Below are positions 51,436 through 59,340 of a DNA stretch of 64,000 nucleotides, piece by piece. The position numbers and the translations under genes were made by a program. The notes beneath the pieces were generated by a model. That model was not told the DNA's origin, made no database searches, and saw nothing but the letters and a program-made list of their open reading frames with translations. This DNA comes from Deltaproteobacteria bacterium UBA5756 (lineage in GTDB: Bacteria > Desulfobacterota > Syntrophorhabdia > Syntrophorhabdales > Syntrophorhabdaceae). The stretch spans positions 1 through 64,000 of the forward strand of contig DIFE01000081.1 of NCBI GenBank assembly GCA_002418985.1, in the 5' to 3' direction. The first letter of the stretch is position 1; every line of letters begins with the position of its first letter.

Positions 51436-51813
51436 CTACCCGGCGCTGGCCGTCATCGTTGCCTTGATGATCCCGAGGATGGCGGAGGTCGATACCAGGC
51501 ACCCTCCGAAAGCGACTTTCTTCCACGCACCCTGCGCACCCTGGGGGTTGCCGTCTCTGTTGGCCATCATGACAAAACCCCATACGATGAGGCCTGTTCC
51601 GGCGCAAAAGGAGATCGCCAGCAGGCCGTACATGATTATATTCGCAAGATTGCTCAGGAACTCACCGGCATCCGTGGTCTCCTGGGCCCACCTGCTTTCG
51701 TTGAACGTCTGCGCCCAGCTGTCTGTGACAGACAAAACCGTGCACAACGAAGACAGTGCGACAAAAGAATACTCCAAAAGCCGATCCTTCCCTGTTTCTG
51801 CTTTTTCCAGCAT
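51436..51813 (-). CDS. VirB2/DotE-like small two-helix membrane protein
   Basis: Start at ATG 51813 (125 residues) behind GGAGAAA; the frame is open upstream to 51915 but overlaps the next gene. There is an N-terminal hydrophobic segment, then NIIMYGLLAISFCAGTGLIV and an Ala/Gly-rich second helix (VAFGGCLVSTSAILGIIKAT) separated by a polar Asn/Gly loop. This is the layout of VirB2 pilins and of DotE/IcmC-TraQ proteins. Assignment is by layout only. Confidence 0.65.
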   Translation of the reverse strand: MLEKAETGKDRLLEYSFVALSSLCTVLSVTDSWAQTFNESRWAQETTDAGEFLSNLANIIMYGLLAISFCAGTGLIVWGFVMMANRDGNPQGAQGAWKKVAFGGCLVSTSAILGIIKATMTASAG

Positions 51814-51817
51814 GGTA

Positions 51818-52297
51818 CTAATTTCTCCTTTCTTTCGTGAGTATGTCGCTGAACATGGCCCGTTCGTCGTCAGACTGGAAATAGATGTCACCCCTATCGA
51901 AGGAAAGGCCTCCATAGAGGTGTCTTTCCACGGTTACTTTGAAAACCCAGGATACATACCCGACAAGGGCAAAGCTGACAACCAGTTGAATCATAGCCAT
52001 GACGCTGAGGCCCGCCAGGCCACCCCCGTGGATCTTGAGTGCTGTGCCGCAGCCGCCGGCGCAGAAGGCCATAAGAAGAAGGAAAAGACCCCCCATCTTC
52101 ATCCACGTCGCAATCTTTTTTTCACCGGACATGAGAGGAGCGCACCGCCCGAGCTCCACCTCCTGTCTCTTGCCGTCGGCAGTCTCGAAGACCAAACTTC
52201 CCGCACCCTCTCCCTCGCGCTGATGAATCACTATCTTTCTCTGAACAGGTACGGGAATCCTTTCGTCAAGCTTGCCCGGCAAGTACCTGACCAACAT
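51818..52297 (-). CDS. two-helix inner-membrane protein of the secretion cluster
   Basis: The 159-residue protein has a soluble N-terminal part (about 1-65), two membrane helices (MGGLFLLLMAFCAGGCGTAL and VMAMIQLVVSFALVGYVSWV) and a soluble tail ending ILTKERRN. No family is recognised. It lies 12 bases after the DotC-like gene and four bases before the VirB2-like gene. Confidence 0.65.
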   Translation of the reverse strand: MLVRYLPGKLDERIPVPVQRKIVIHQREGEGAGSLVFETADGKRQEVELGRCAPLMSGEKKIATWMKMGGLFLLLMAFCAGGCGTALKIHGGGLAGLSVMAMIQLVVSFALVGYVSWVFKVTVERHLYGGLSFDRGDIYFQSDDERAMFSDILTKERRN

Positions 52298-52309
52298 GTA
52301 AATTGCCTC

Positions 52310-52960
52310 CTACTCGACCCTGATCGGCTGACGCCCGAGCTTACGATAAAAACCCATGGCTCCGTCGCATTTCAGTTTGAAGGTCTTTGCGATGACCGCC
52401 CATTTTCCGCCGTCCCCATGGGGAGCGATGGTTACGAACACGTCGTCGGGCTTTGGGGACGTGCCCAGGAATGAAAAGGCCTCCGCCTCCGTTGAAAAGG
52501 AATCGACCAGAAAATAACAGAAATTGGCCCGGTCCTTGCTGAGCCAGTCTCCACCCGAATCGTCGGAGACGAACCGGGGCGGCGACACTATCTTCCATAC
52601 CAGCGTCGGCGCCGAATAGCTGCTCCCGTCCTGGCTAATCTTTGCGGGATTATAAATGAGGCTGACCTGTGCCGGCAAGATGGCACCGCCTTTCGTCAAC
52701 TCCAGATAGAGGAGCTCATCACGGTAACTTCGGACAAAATCCCTCAGTCGTGTCTCCAACTCCTGCCTGCACAGGTTCCTACCTTCCCTTCTGCCTTCCT
52801 GCCTGCCCTCTTCCCTGGCAATGCGGATCGATTCCGATTCGATCACATCTTCCGGCACCGCCCGGATGGTGGGAGCACACGCACCCGCAGCCAGCAGGAT
52901 TCCTGCCAGGGTAATGACATTGACGAGCGAAAGCGAAAGACTTTTCTTTTTCATCATCAC
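52310..52960 (-). CDS. DotC/TraI-like lipoprotein
   Basis: The 216-residue protein has a lipoprotein signal ending ILLAAGAC. After a Glu/Arg-rich helix, the segments WKIVSPPRFV and CDGAMGFYRKL recall DotC motifs (a KIxxxxRF-type segment before a Trp region and a GMxxYRKLL end). DotC helps place DotH in the outer membrane. It is shorter than Legionella DotC (about 300 residues). Similarity is from memory and moderate. Confidence 0.6.
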   Translation of the reverse strand: MMMKKKSLSLSLVNVITLAGILLAAGACAPTIRAVPEDVIESESIRIAREEGRQEGRREGRNLCRQELETRLRDFVRSYRDELLYLELTKGGAILPAQVSLIYNPAKISQDGSSYSAPTLVWKIVSPPRFVSDDSGGDWLSKDRANFCYFLVDSFSTEAEAFSFLGTSPKPDDVFVTIAPHGDGGKWAVIAKTFKLKCDGAMGFYRKLGRQPIRVE

Positions 52961-53229
52961 CTGTCCCCATTCCCTTGCCTTCTCATGTCATCGACGACCA
53001 CACCGCGGGTCTTTCGAGGTGGCTCGTCCTGCCGGTACTGATAGGGATAGCCGACTGAGAAGGACTTCACGAAGGCGATCTGCCTTGCAAGGACACTTAC
53101 CAGGACGGAAGACGGGATGTCCGGAGGATTGTCGCGTGCCTCCTCAGCCGTGAGCACCGTCCCGGCGCCGCATATGAGCGCGATAAGGGCGATGCAGCAG
53201 CTAACGCGCGTTAGTGAACGTCTTGCCAT
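52957..53229 (-). CDS. small exported protein of the secretion cluster
   Basis: The 90-residue protein has a signal peptide (CCIALIALICGAGTVLTA) and a short charged mature part containing VLARQIAFVKSFSVGYPY. It overlaps the DotH-like gene by 29 bases and the DotC-like gene by four. Position beside DotC and DotH would suit a DotD-type component, but the DotD domain is not evident. Confidence 0.6.
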   Translation of the reverse strand: MARRSLTRVSCCIALIALICGAGTVLTAEEARDNPPDIPSSVLVSVLARQIAFVKSFSVGYPYQYRQDEPPRKTRGVVVDDMRRQGNGDR

Positions 53230-54049
53230 CCCCTACCCTCCTCACGGTTATTTCGCGGTCTCTCGAAGCCACTACGCTCGTCCCGTTGCCAAGATCCACA
53301 CAAAATTCATGACCGCCGACAGGCATCACTTTTCCGGCGATCATGAAGACGTGAAGTTCGGGCCCGGACAGCTTCATCATCCTGATAAAGGGATAGGCCG
53401 CGAGCTCTGTCAGGGACGGCGACCTGCCCTCGAGAAGGATGTCCTCGGCGGTACCCTTTTCAGGGATGCGCCGGGTCGTGATGACACGCACCATCGCATC
53501 CGTCAGGTCCACCCCGGCGCCCAGGCTCCCCCGCTTTATATTAACGGTAAGATCGGCCTCGCCCGATGCCCCGTCCTCGACAAGAACATAGTGGTGCGGC
53601 ACCGGTTCACCCTGTGATCTTTCGAAGACGACAATATTAGTTGATTTGAATTCACTCACCGGAAAGATGACGAGCGAATTGCCTTTTGTTTCGACGGTGA
53701 ATTTCTCCCGCGCACCGATGGCAATATCATCGACAGTGAAAACGTAGGGGAGGTTGATAACGGTTCCGTACCCGTATGCAAGATGAATTCTGGGCACGAC
53801 CCCGGGGACTTCACCGATGTCGCGCACCCTCATGCGGGACAGTTCCCGGTCTTTCTCGATGAGCGGCTTCAGACGCTGCACCTTCTCCTTGATCTCGCGA
53901 ATATCCTCTTCGGGAAGATCGAAGGGAGGGATAGTTATCTGTGTCTCCGCCGGCTGTTTCCGGGCCTCCGCCATCTGGTCCGTTGCCGCGTCAGTTGCCG
54001 GCAGGTTCAGAAAAACGAACAATATACAGACCGAAAGGGTTCTCCACAC
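53201..54049 (-). CDS. DotH/IcmK/TraN-like outer-membrane core protein
   Basis: The 282-residue protein has a signal peptide (LSVCILFVFLNLPATDA) and a helical segment with DLPEEDIREIKEKVQRLKPLI, typical of the IcmK N-terminal region. A VirB9-like beta domain follows (RIHLAYGYGTVINLPY, AREKFTVETKGNSLVIFPV, NIVVFERSQG). DotH forms the outer-membrane ring of type IVB systems. It overlaps the DotI-like gene by 59 bases. Confidence 0.85.
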   Translation of the reverse strand: MWRTLSVCILFVFLNLPATDAATDQMAEARKQPAETQITIPPFDLPEEDIREIKEKVQRLKPLIEKDRELSRMRVRDIGEVPGVVPRIHLAYGYGTVINLPYVFTVDDIAIGAREKFTVETKGNSLVIFPVSEFKSTNIVVFERSQGEPVPHHYVLVEDGASGEADLTVNIKRGSLGAGVDLTDAMVRVITTRRIPEKGTAEDILLEGRSPSLTELAAYPFIRMMKLSGPELHVFMIAGKVMPVGGHEFCVDLGNGTSVVASRDREITVRRVGDGKTFTNAR

Positions 54050-54680
54050 TGCGTGCTCCTTTGTACAACTTTATCTCGTATGTTTTCATTTTGAGGTCTT
54101 CGCCGGATGCCTCTTCTCCGACAACGCGAACGGCGTTGAGTCGCACCGAGACGAGAATGACGGCTTCCCTGCCGCGTATCTTCGAATCTTTCAAGGCATT
54201 CCACTGTGCGGTGACGATAACCTTCTGATCCGACAGGGACTTGAGGTAATTGTCCCGGTACGGCTCGTAGAACGCCTTGAAAGAGGCAGGGTCAAAGCGC
54301 TTCGATACCCGGCCCATCCGGCTGGTAAAATCACCCTGCGACTTCACCTCAACGTACGTCCACCCGAGGATGTCCCTGATCGCATCCCGGCAGAAGATCT
54401 CAAGCTCCGGCCAATGGATCCTGTCGGGATCATCGACACGGACCAGGGATGGCCTGCCGGCGGCATCCATGAAAACGATCTTGTCCTTTCCTTTTCCGGC
54501 AGCCACTATGACAATCGATGCTATCGCCATGACGATGCCGAGGATCACCGCCGCCGCGGAAATGACAAGAAGCGCCCGGGAGGTAAGCCTGAGCCCCCTG
54601 AATATGCCCACTTCTATGGCAAGGGCCTGCATGCCGTCTTTCACGGTCCGTTTTTGTTTCTCCTTGTTGAATACCGTCAT
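53991..54680 (-). CDS. DotI/IcmL/TraM-like inner-membrane protein
   Basis: The 229-residue protein has a cytoplasmic start, one membrane helix (LVISAAAVILGIVMAIASIVIV, about 38-59) and a periplasmic NTF2/VirB8-like domain. Within it are DPDRIHWPELEIFCRDAIRD, FTSRMGRVSKRFDP and a final strand region. IcmL/DotI is the VirB8 equivalent that nucleates the inner-membrane complex. The neighbouring DotH-like gene supports the call. Confidence 0.83.
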   Translation of the reverse strand: MTVFNKEKQKRTVKDGMQALAIEVGIFRGLRLTSRALLVISAAAVILGIVMAIASIVIVAAGKGKDKIVFMDAAGRPSLVRVDDPDRIHWPELEIFCRDAIRDILGWTYVEVKSQGDFTSRMGRVSKRFDPASFKAFYEPYRDNYLKSLSDQKVIVTAQWNALKDSKIRGREAVILVSVRLNAVRVVGEEASGEDLKMKTYEIKLYKGARSVENPFGLYIVRFSEPAGN

Positions 54681-54729
54681 CCATCTCCTGCTATATGATA
54701 AATAGCGCCACGGAAAGGTTTATGGACCC

Positions 54730-54984
54730 ATGACCGAATTAATCACGAAACTGATCGGCAACGCGCAGACCATGGTCTCCCCCATGATGCCCGTGCTGGG
54801 AACCTACCTCATCATCCGGGGTCTCATACGCCTCGCGAACGGCAATGACGCCGCCAAAGGAGGGGCGGGCGGGGGGAAAATGATCCTCATCGGGTCCTTC
54901 CTGACGTGCTATAAACTGACATCCTGGATCGTTATCACCACGCTCACACGATGCGGCCTTGGTCTCGGCAGTGCCGGTCTTTAA
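54730..54984 (+). CDS. small DotE/VirB2-like membrane protein on the opposite strand
   Basis: The 84-residue frame encodes two hydrophobic helices (MPVLGTYLIIRGLIRLANG and MILIGSFLTCYKLTSWIVIT) separated by a Gly/Ala/Lys loop, the DotE/IcmC and VirB2 layout. The minus-strand frame here is Asp/His-rich and implausible. It is the only plus-strand gene among the apparatus genes apart from the cargo patch, in the 318-base gap between the coupling ATPase and the DotI-like gene. A GGAAAGG lies 12 bases upstream, which is wide for a ribosome site. Confidence 0.55.
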   Translation: MTELITKLIGNAQTMVSPMMPVLGTYLIIRGLIRLANGNDAAKGGAGGGKMILIGSFLTCYKLTSWIVITTLTRCGLGLGSAGL

Positions 54985-54998
54985 GCGGTCTAAGTCGG

Positions 54999-56714
54999 TC
55001 AATGCAGGCCTGCGGGCGCGTCGCCGGGGCGATTTTTCGGTACTTTCTTCACGTATTTCATCAGCTTTAACTCCTTCACATCGCCTCTAGGCGGAATATA
55101 ACGTGTTCTGAACCGCCTTACTTCATCCCCGGCAAAAATATATCCTTCCCCGATGTGCAGCCCCGTCAAATCTCTTACCTCTATCCTGCTGCCTTTTTGA
55201 AAGGCATAGGTTCCATCCCAGTTGCCGAGACTCTCCATCATCGTGCTGTCATTTCGAATGTTGGGCATCATAAAGAACGATTCACCCGCCCGCTCCCCGA
55301 AAAATTTGGCCGTGTCCGTATCCTCTACCTTCATAACGATCTTATAGTTCGTATTGCCGATAAGTCTTTTCGCATCCGTCTCGGATGCCTTGAAGAGCGA
55401 GGCAAGCTCCTGAACGGATATGATGACGCCAAAGCCCAGCGAACGGCCCTGTGCCAGAACGGTATCGAACCCTTCCACGGCGTAAGACCCGTACTCGTCC
55501 GCAATAAGGGTAAAGGGAACCGATGGCCTTCGCCGGCGGACCTCGCGCCGTATCTCTTCATAATTGCCCTCGACCCTTGTGCCGAGCGCTGTCGTCAATG
55601 CGATTTTGAAGGCATTGAGGGTGAGCCTCCCCAAGGCCTGGAGGGTGGATATCGAGTATGACAGAGAGGGCAGGAGGACAACCAGGATGCGGCTGTTGGA
55701 CACCACATCGACCATATCGATCTCCGGGGCATCGGTATCGAAGATCCGGTTGAACGTCCCGGCAAGAAGATCGAGCGGGGCACCCCACTGCTGAACGAAG
55801 AACCCGTACTGTCTCAGCGCCTCCCCGGCCGCCGGCGACATCCTGCCCTGACCCCTGGTACGATATTCCTCCCAGCCGGGCAGGTCACCCAGCAACCCCC
55901 TCAGGCGGGCCTTCACCGGCTGGCCGTCGTCGTACAAAGGGTATCTTTCGTCCGCCTCCAGGGCGAGGACCTCCTCGAAAGAAAGGTGCCTGCGCACCTG
56001 TGTGGGCGTGAGAACGTATTCACCGAACACCTCCGGGTGATCCCTGCGGTAAACAAGCTGCGTGAGAACCGCCTTCATGAGAATCTTGCCTCTCTCCTGC
56101 CAGTAAACCTGATCTCCCTCGGCCTGCTTTAAGAAACCCGTCATGATCTCGGCAAGGAAATCGGCGTCACCGTGGGTCATGAAATTGAAAGTATGCGACT
56201 GGGCGGGATTGAGAAAGTTGAGGACAAGAAGGTCTTCCACGCGATCGCACGCCTCGATGATCTCATAGAGCACTTCATAGGTATCGGTGACATCCGATTT
56301 GCCGTCGATGAAACAAAACCCTCCGCCGAGTCTCATGATCGAGTCCGCGATGCTCCTGATGGCCGTTGTCTTGCCTGAACCCGTGGTACCGATGAGCATC
56401 CCGTGGCGGGTGATCTCCGGGATCGGGAGCATTACCGGTATGCCATAGTGGTCCTTTCCCAGGAAAATGGCGGCCTCGCCTCGCCTGCGTGCGAAGACCG
56501 GGCCCGGTGAGTTACCCGAAGCCATGATTTGGAGTACAAGGCCGGCGACGAAGAAACAAACGGCCACAAAAGGGCTCAGAAAAACCATTGCAATTGAAGC
56601 CGCCGTCGTTGCAAGCGGGTTAATCCACCGGACCTTCAGCCAGGTTTCGGGACTTAGTCGGGAAGCGGGTGTGATCTTCGCCCGCTGCGCCCTCTCATGA
56701 ATGGATTGTGCCAC
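54999..56714 (-). CDS. DotL/IcmO/TrbC-like type IV coupling ATPase (VirD4 family)
   Basis: The 571-residue protein has two N-terminal membrane segments (about 33-66) and a VirD4/TraD-type ATPase: Walker A IGTTGSGKTTAIR (about 107-119), FIDGKSD, Walker B FTLIADEYGSYAVEG (about 405-420) and the SVQELASLF segment. Later segments VMKVEDTDTAKFFGE and DLTGLHIGEGYIF match DotL/IcmO-type coupling proteins. It recruits DNA or protein substrates to the channel. GTG start with a weak ribosome site. It is the most upstream gene of the minus-strand cluster. Confidence 0.88.
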   Translation of the reverse strand: MAQSIHERAQRAKITPASRLSPETWLKVRWINPLATTAASIAMVFLSPFVAVCFFVAGLVLQIMASGNSPGPVFARRRGEAAIFLGKDHYGIPVMLPIPEITRHGMLIGTTGSGKTTAIRSIADSIMRLGGGFCFIDGKSDVTDTYEVLYEIIEACDRVEDLLVLNFLNPAQSHTFNFMTHGDADFLAEIMTGFLKQAEGDQVYWQERGKILMKAVLTQLVYRRDHPEVFGEYVLTPTQVRRHLSFEEVLALEADERYPLYDDGQPVKARLRGLLGDLPGWEEYRTRGQGRMSPAAGEALRQYGFFVQQWGAPLDLLAGTFNRIFDTDAPEIDMVDVVSNSRILVVLLPSLSYSISTLQALGRLTLNAFKIALTTALGTRVEGNYEEIRREVRRRRPSVPFTLIADEYGSYAVEGFDTVLAQGRSLGFGVIISVQELASLFKASETDAKRLIGNTNYKIVMKVEDTDTAKFFGERAGESFFMMPNIRNDSTMMESLGNWDGTYAFQKGSRIEVRDLTGLHIGEGYIFAGDEVRRFRTRYIPPRGDVKELKLMKYVKKVPKNRPGDAPAGLH

Positions 56715-56820
56715 ATTCTCAGGAATAGCTATGAAGATGGGTGATGGATGATGGGGAAAGATGCGGTGTACTTCCTATGACCCATAACCTATTGCCCATT
56801 ACCCGTCTTTTGGTTATATT

Positions 56821-56851
56821 TTGAGTCTGCAGGGCATTAATGTGGTATAAT
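56821..56851 (+). promoter_or_regulatory. candidate promoter of the tungstate transporter operon
   Basis: A perfect TATAAT (56846-56851) has TTGAGT (56821-56826) 19 bases upstream, a slightly long spacer. The transcript leader to the GTG at 56899 is about 40 bases. An imperfect inverted pair GGGTGATGG (56739-56747) and CCATTACCC (56796-56804) lies upstream in simple, repetitive sequence of unclear meaning. Confidence 0.45.
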
Positions 56852-56898
56852 TAAGCTTGTTTTTTCGTATGGTCAATATACATGCAAGGGAGGTTTTT

Positions 56899-57756
56899 GT
56901 GAAAAAGGTAAATATTCTCTTTTGTCTCATCATCTTTCTGATTTTCCCCGTACTGGTTCCGGCCGCCGGGGATGATTTTGTCTTTATGGCCAGCACGATA
57001 GGCCCCATCGATTCGGGGATCGTCAGCGTCCTTGAAGACCATTTCGAAATGGACGCGGGTATCCGCGTCCGTCATGTCGGTGCCGGGACAGGAGCTACCC
57101 TTGGTATCGCAAAGAAGGGCGCTATCGATCTCGTCATGGTCCACGCTAAATCCCTTGAGGAAAAATTCGTCGCTGAAGGGTACGGAACGGAAAGGATCGA
57201 TCTTATGTACAATGACTTTGTCATCGTCGGACCGCCCGCCGACCCCGCCGGCATCAAAGGCATGAAGAAGGCCGGGGAAGCTTTGAAAACGATCGCGGAC
57301 AAGAAGGCGCCGTTTTTGACCCGCGGAGACAAGTCGGGAACGCATGTGGCCGAGCTTCTTATCTGGGAGAAAGCCGGCGTGAAGCCTGCCGGCAGTTGGT
57401 ACGCCATCTACGAAAAAGGATCGGAAGGAAATGTACCGACATTGCGCGAGGCCGACAAGCGCGGCGTCTACACCTTCATCGACAGGGCCACCTTTCTCGG
57501 CTTGCAGAAAGATATCAAGCTGGTGGTGCTCGTCGAGAAGGATGAAGCCCTTCTCAACTTCATAACCCTGATCCCCGTGAACCCGAAGAAGTTCCCCCGC
57601 GTCAACGCAAAGGCCGCGACGACATACGTCAACTGGCTTACGGACCCCGCCAAAGGACAACTGATCATACGCGACTTCGGGAAAGACAAATACGGAAGTC
57701 CGTTGTTTTTCCCCAATTCAAAGCAGTGGCGTCAGCTCAACACGACAAAGAAATAA
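56899..57756 (+). CDS. TupA-like periplasmic binding protein, divergent paralogue
   Basis: I start it at GTG 56899 (285 residues) behind GGGAGG, directly before a signal peptide (VNILFCLIIFLIFPVLVPAAG). The fold is that of tungstate-binding TupA: NDFVIVGPPADPAGIKG, TRGDKSGTHVAELLIWEKAG and YGSPLFFPNSKQW. The first ligand loop differs: canonical TTTSTQDSG is replaced by MASTIGPIDSG. A change here could alter oxyanion choice or affinity. It is followed 21 bases later by a canonical paralogue. Confidence 0.8.
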   Translation: MKKVNILFCLIIFLIFPVLVPAAGDDFVFMASTIGPIDSGIVSVLEDHFEMDAGIRVRHVGAGTGATLGIAKKGAIDLVMVHAKSLEEKFVAEGYGTERIDLMYNDFVIVGPPADPAGIKGMKKAGEALKTIADKKAPFLTRGDKSGTHVAELLIWEKAGVKPAGSWYAIYEKGSEGNVPTLREADKRGVYTFIDRATFLGLQKDIKLVVLVEKDEALLNFITLIPVNPKKFPRVNAKAATTYVNWLTDPAKGQLIIRDFGKDKYGSPLFFPNSKQWRQLNTTKK

Positions 57757-57777
57757 CACTCTAAGGAGGAGAAAAGC

Positions 57778-58635
57778 ATGAAACGACTGTGCACATTTAT
57801 GATCGCGGCGCTTCTTTTAAGTTTCGGGATGTTCCTGGCGCCCTTTGCCGATGCGGCACCTGCAGACAAGAACATCATCCTTTCGACAACGACGAGCACC
57901 CAGGATTCCGGGCTCCTTGATGTCCTGATCCCCATTTTTGAAAAGAAAACGGGATTTTTCGTGAAGACCATAGCCGTCGGCTCAGGGCAGGCCATGGCCA
58001 TGGGGCAGAAGGGAGAGGCTGACGTCCTCCTCGTCCATTCACCCGACGCGGAAAAGAAATTCGTGGCCGGCGGATATGGAATCAACAGAAGAATAGTGAT
58101 GCATAACGACTTCGTCATTGTCGGGCCGTCAGCTGACCCGGCGAAGATAAAGGGATCGAAATCAACCACGGACGCCTTCAAGAAGATCGCGGCCACCGGG
58201 GCGCTTTTTGTATCCCGCGGCGACAATTCCGGCACCCACGCAAAAGAAAAGGTGATCTGGAAGGCCGCAGGAACCAAATACGAAGGGGAGAAATGGTATC
58301 AGCAGACAGGCCTTGGCATGGGGCAGACCCTGAACGTCGCCACGGAAAAGCGCGCCTATACGCTGACCGACCGGGGAACCTATCTTGCCTTGAAAAAGAG
58401 GCTTGACCTTCCCATCCTTGTTGAGGGCGACGCCATCCTTCTCAACGTCTATCACGTCATCGAGGTCAATCCTGCAAAGTGGCCCAAGGTGAACGCAAAG
58501 GGGGCCAAAGCATTCGCGGACTTCATGGTCTCCCCGGAAACCCAGGCGATAATCAAGACCTTCGGCGTCGAGAAATACGGCTCCCCTCTTTTCTTCCCTG
58601 ACGCCGGTAAAAAAGAAGAGGATCTGGGCAAGTAA
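57778..58635 (+). CDS. tupA: tungstate ABC transporter substrate-binding protein
   Basis: The 285-residue protein has a signal peptide (FMIAALLLSFGMFLAPFADA) and the TupA oxyanion-binding motifs: STTTSTQDSGLL, VGSGQAMAMGQKGEADVLLV, VSRGDNSGTHAKE and EKYGSPLFFP. TupA binds tungstate (and molybdate less well) in the periplasm. GGAGGAG precedes the ATG. It is the second of two tandem binding proteins in the operon. Confidence 0.9.
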   Translation: MKRLCTFMIAALLLSFGMFLAPFADAAPADKNIILSTTTSTQDSGLLDVLIPIFEKKTGFFVKTIAVGSGQAMAMGQKGEADVLLVHSPDAEKKFVAGGYGINRRIVMHNDFVIVGPSADPAKIKGSKSTTDAFKKIAATGALFVSRGDNSGTHAKEKVIWKAAGTKYEGEKWYQQTGLGMGQTLNVATEKRAYTLTDRGTYLALKKRLDLPILVEGDAILLNVYHVIEVNPAKWPKVNAKGAKAFADFMVSPETQAIIKTFGVEKYGSPLFFPDAGKKEEDLGK

Positions 58636-59334
58636 ATGGACCTTATTTACGAGGGCATCAAGCAGGCCATCATACTCCTCATCACCTTCGATCCAGAGGT
58701 GATGAGGATAACCCTGCTTTCCCTCAAGGTCTCGGGTACGGCAACCCTTATCAGCCTTTTCCTGGGAATCTCAACGGGCACCCTTGTCGCGCTGACACAA
58801 TTTCCGGGGAAGAAGATCGTCGTCAGTCTCATCAATACCGGCATGGGGCTCCCGCCCGTTGTCGTCGGGCTTTTCGTGACCATCTTTCTCTGGAGGAACG
58901 GACCACTCGGTTTCCTGGGAATGCTGTACACGCCGGCGGCAATAATCATTGCGCAGTCGGTGATTGCAACCCCCATCGTCATGGGCATCACCCTCGCATC
59001 GATGCAGCAACTCCCGAAAAAACTGCGCCTCCAGATCCTCGCCCTCGGGGCCACACCGCTTCAGAGTGTCTGGGTTCTCATCAAGGAGGCCAGGCTTCCG
59101 CTCCTTGCGGCCGTGATGGCAGGATTCGGCGGAGTTATCTCCGAGATAGGAGCATCGATCATGGTGGGCGGGAACATCAAGGGATACACGAGGGTCCTCA
59201 CCACAGCCACAGTCATGGAAACAGGCAAGGGCAACTTTGAGGTGGCCATCGCCCTGAGCATCATACTCCTTGCCATGGCCTACTGTATCAATTATATTCT
59301 TACCCACATACAACAGAGGGGGAGGCGTTTTTAA
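58636..59334 (+). CDS. tupB: tungstate ABC transporter permease
   Basis: The 232-residue protein has five to six membrane helices and the ABC permease coupling loop ALGATPLQSVWVLIKEAR, followed by GASIMVGGNIKGYTRVLTTA typical of TupB. Its ATG immediately follows the tupA stop. It forms the membrane channel for the TupC ATPase. Confidence 0.9.
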   Translation: MDLIYEGIKQAIILLITFDPEVMRITLLSLKVSGTATLISLFLGISTGTLVALTQFPGKKIVVSLINTGMGLPPVVVGLFVTIFLWRNGPLGFLGMLYTPAAIIIAQSVIATPIVMGITLASMQQLPKKLRLQILALGATPLQSVWVLIKEARLPLLAAVMAGFGGVISEIGASIMVGGNIKGYTRVLTTATVMETGKGNFEVAIALSIILLAMAYCINYILTHIQQRGRRF

Positions 59335-59340
59335 GAGAAG

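Noticed and set aside
56715..56898. Possible tungsten/molybdenum-cofactor riboswitch before the tupA-like gene
   Set aside because: Only a simple imperfect inverted pair in repetitive sequence is visible; no conserved riboswitch core was recognised, and the predicted leader is only about 40 bases.
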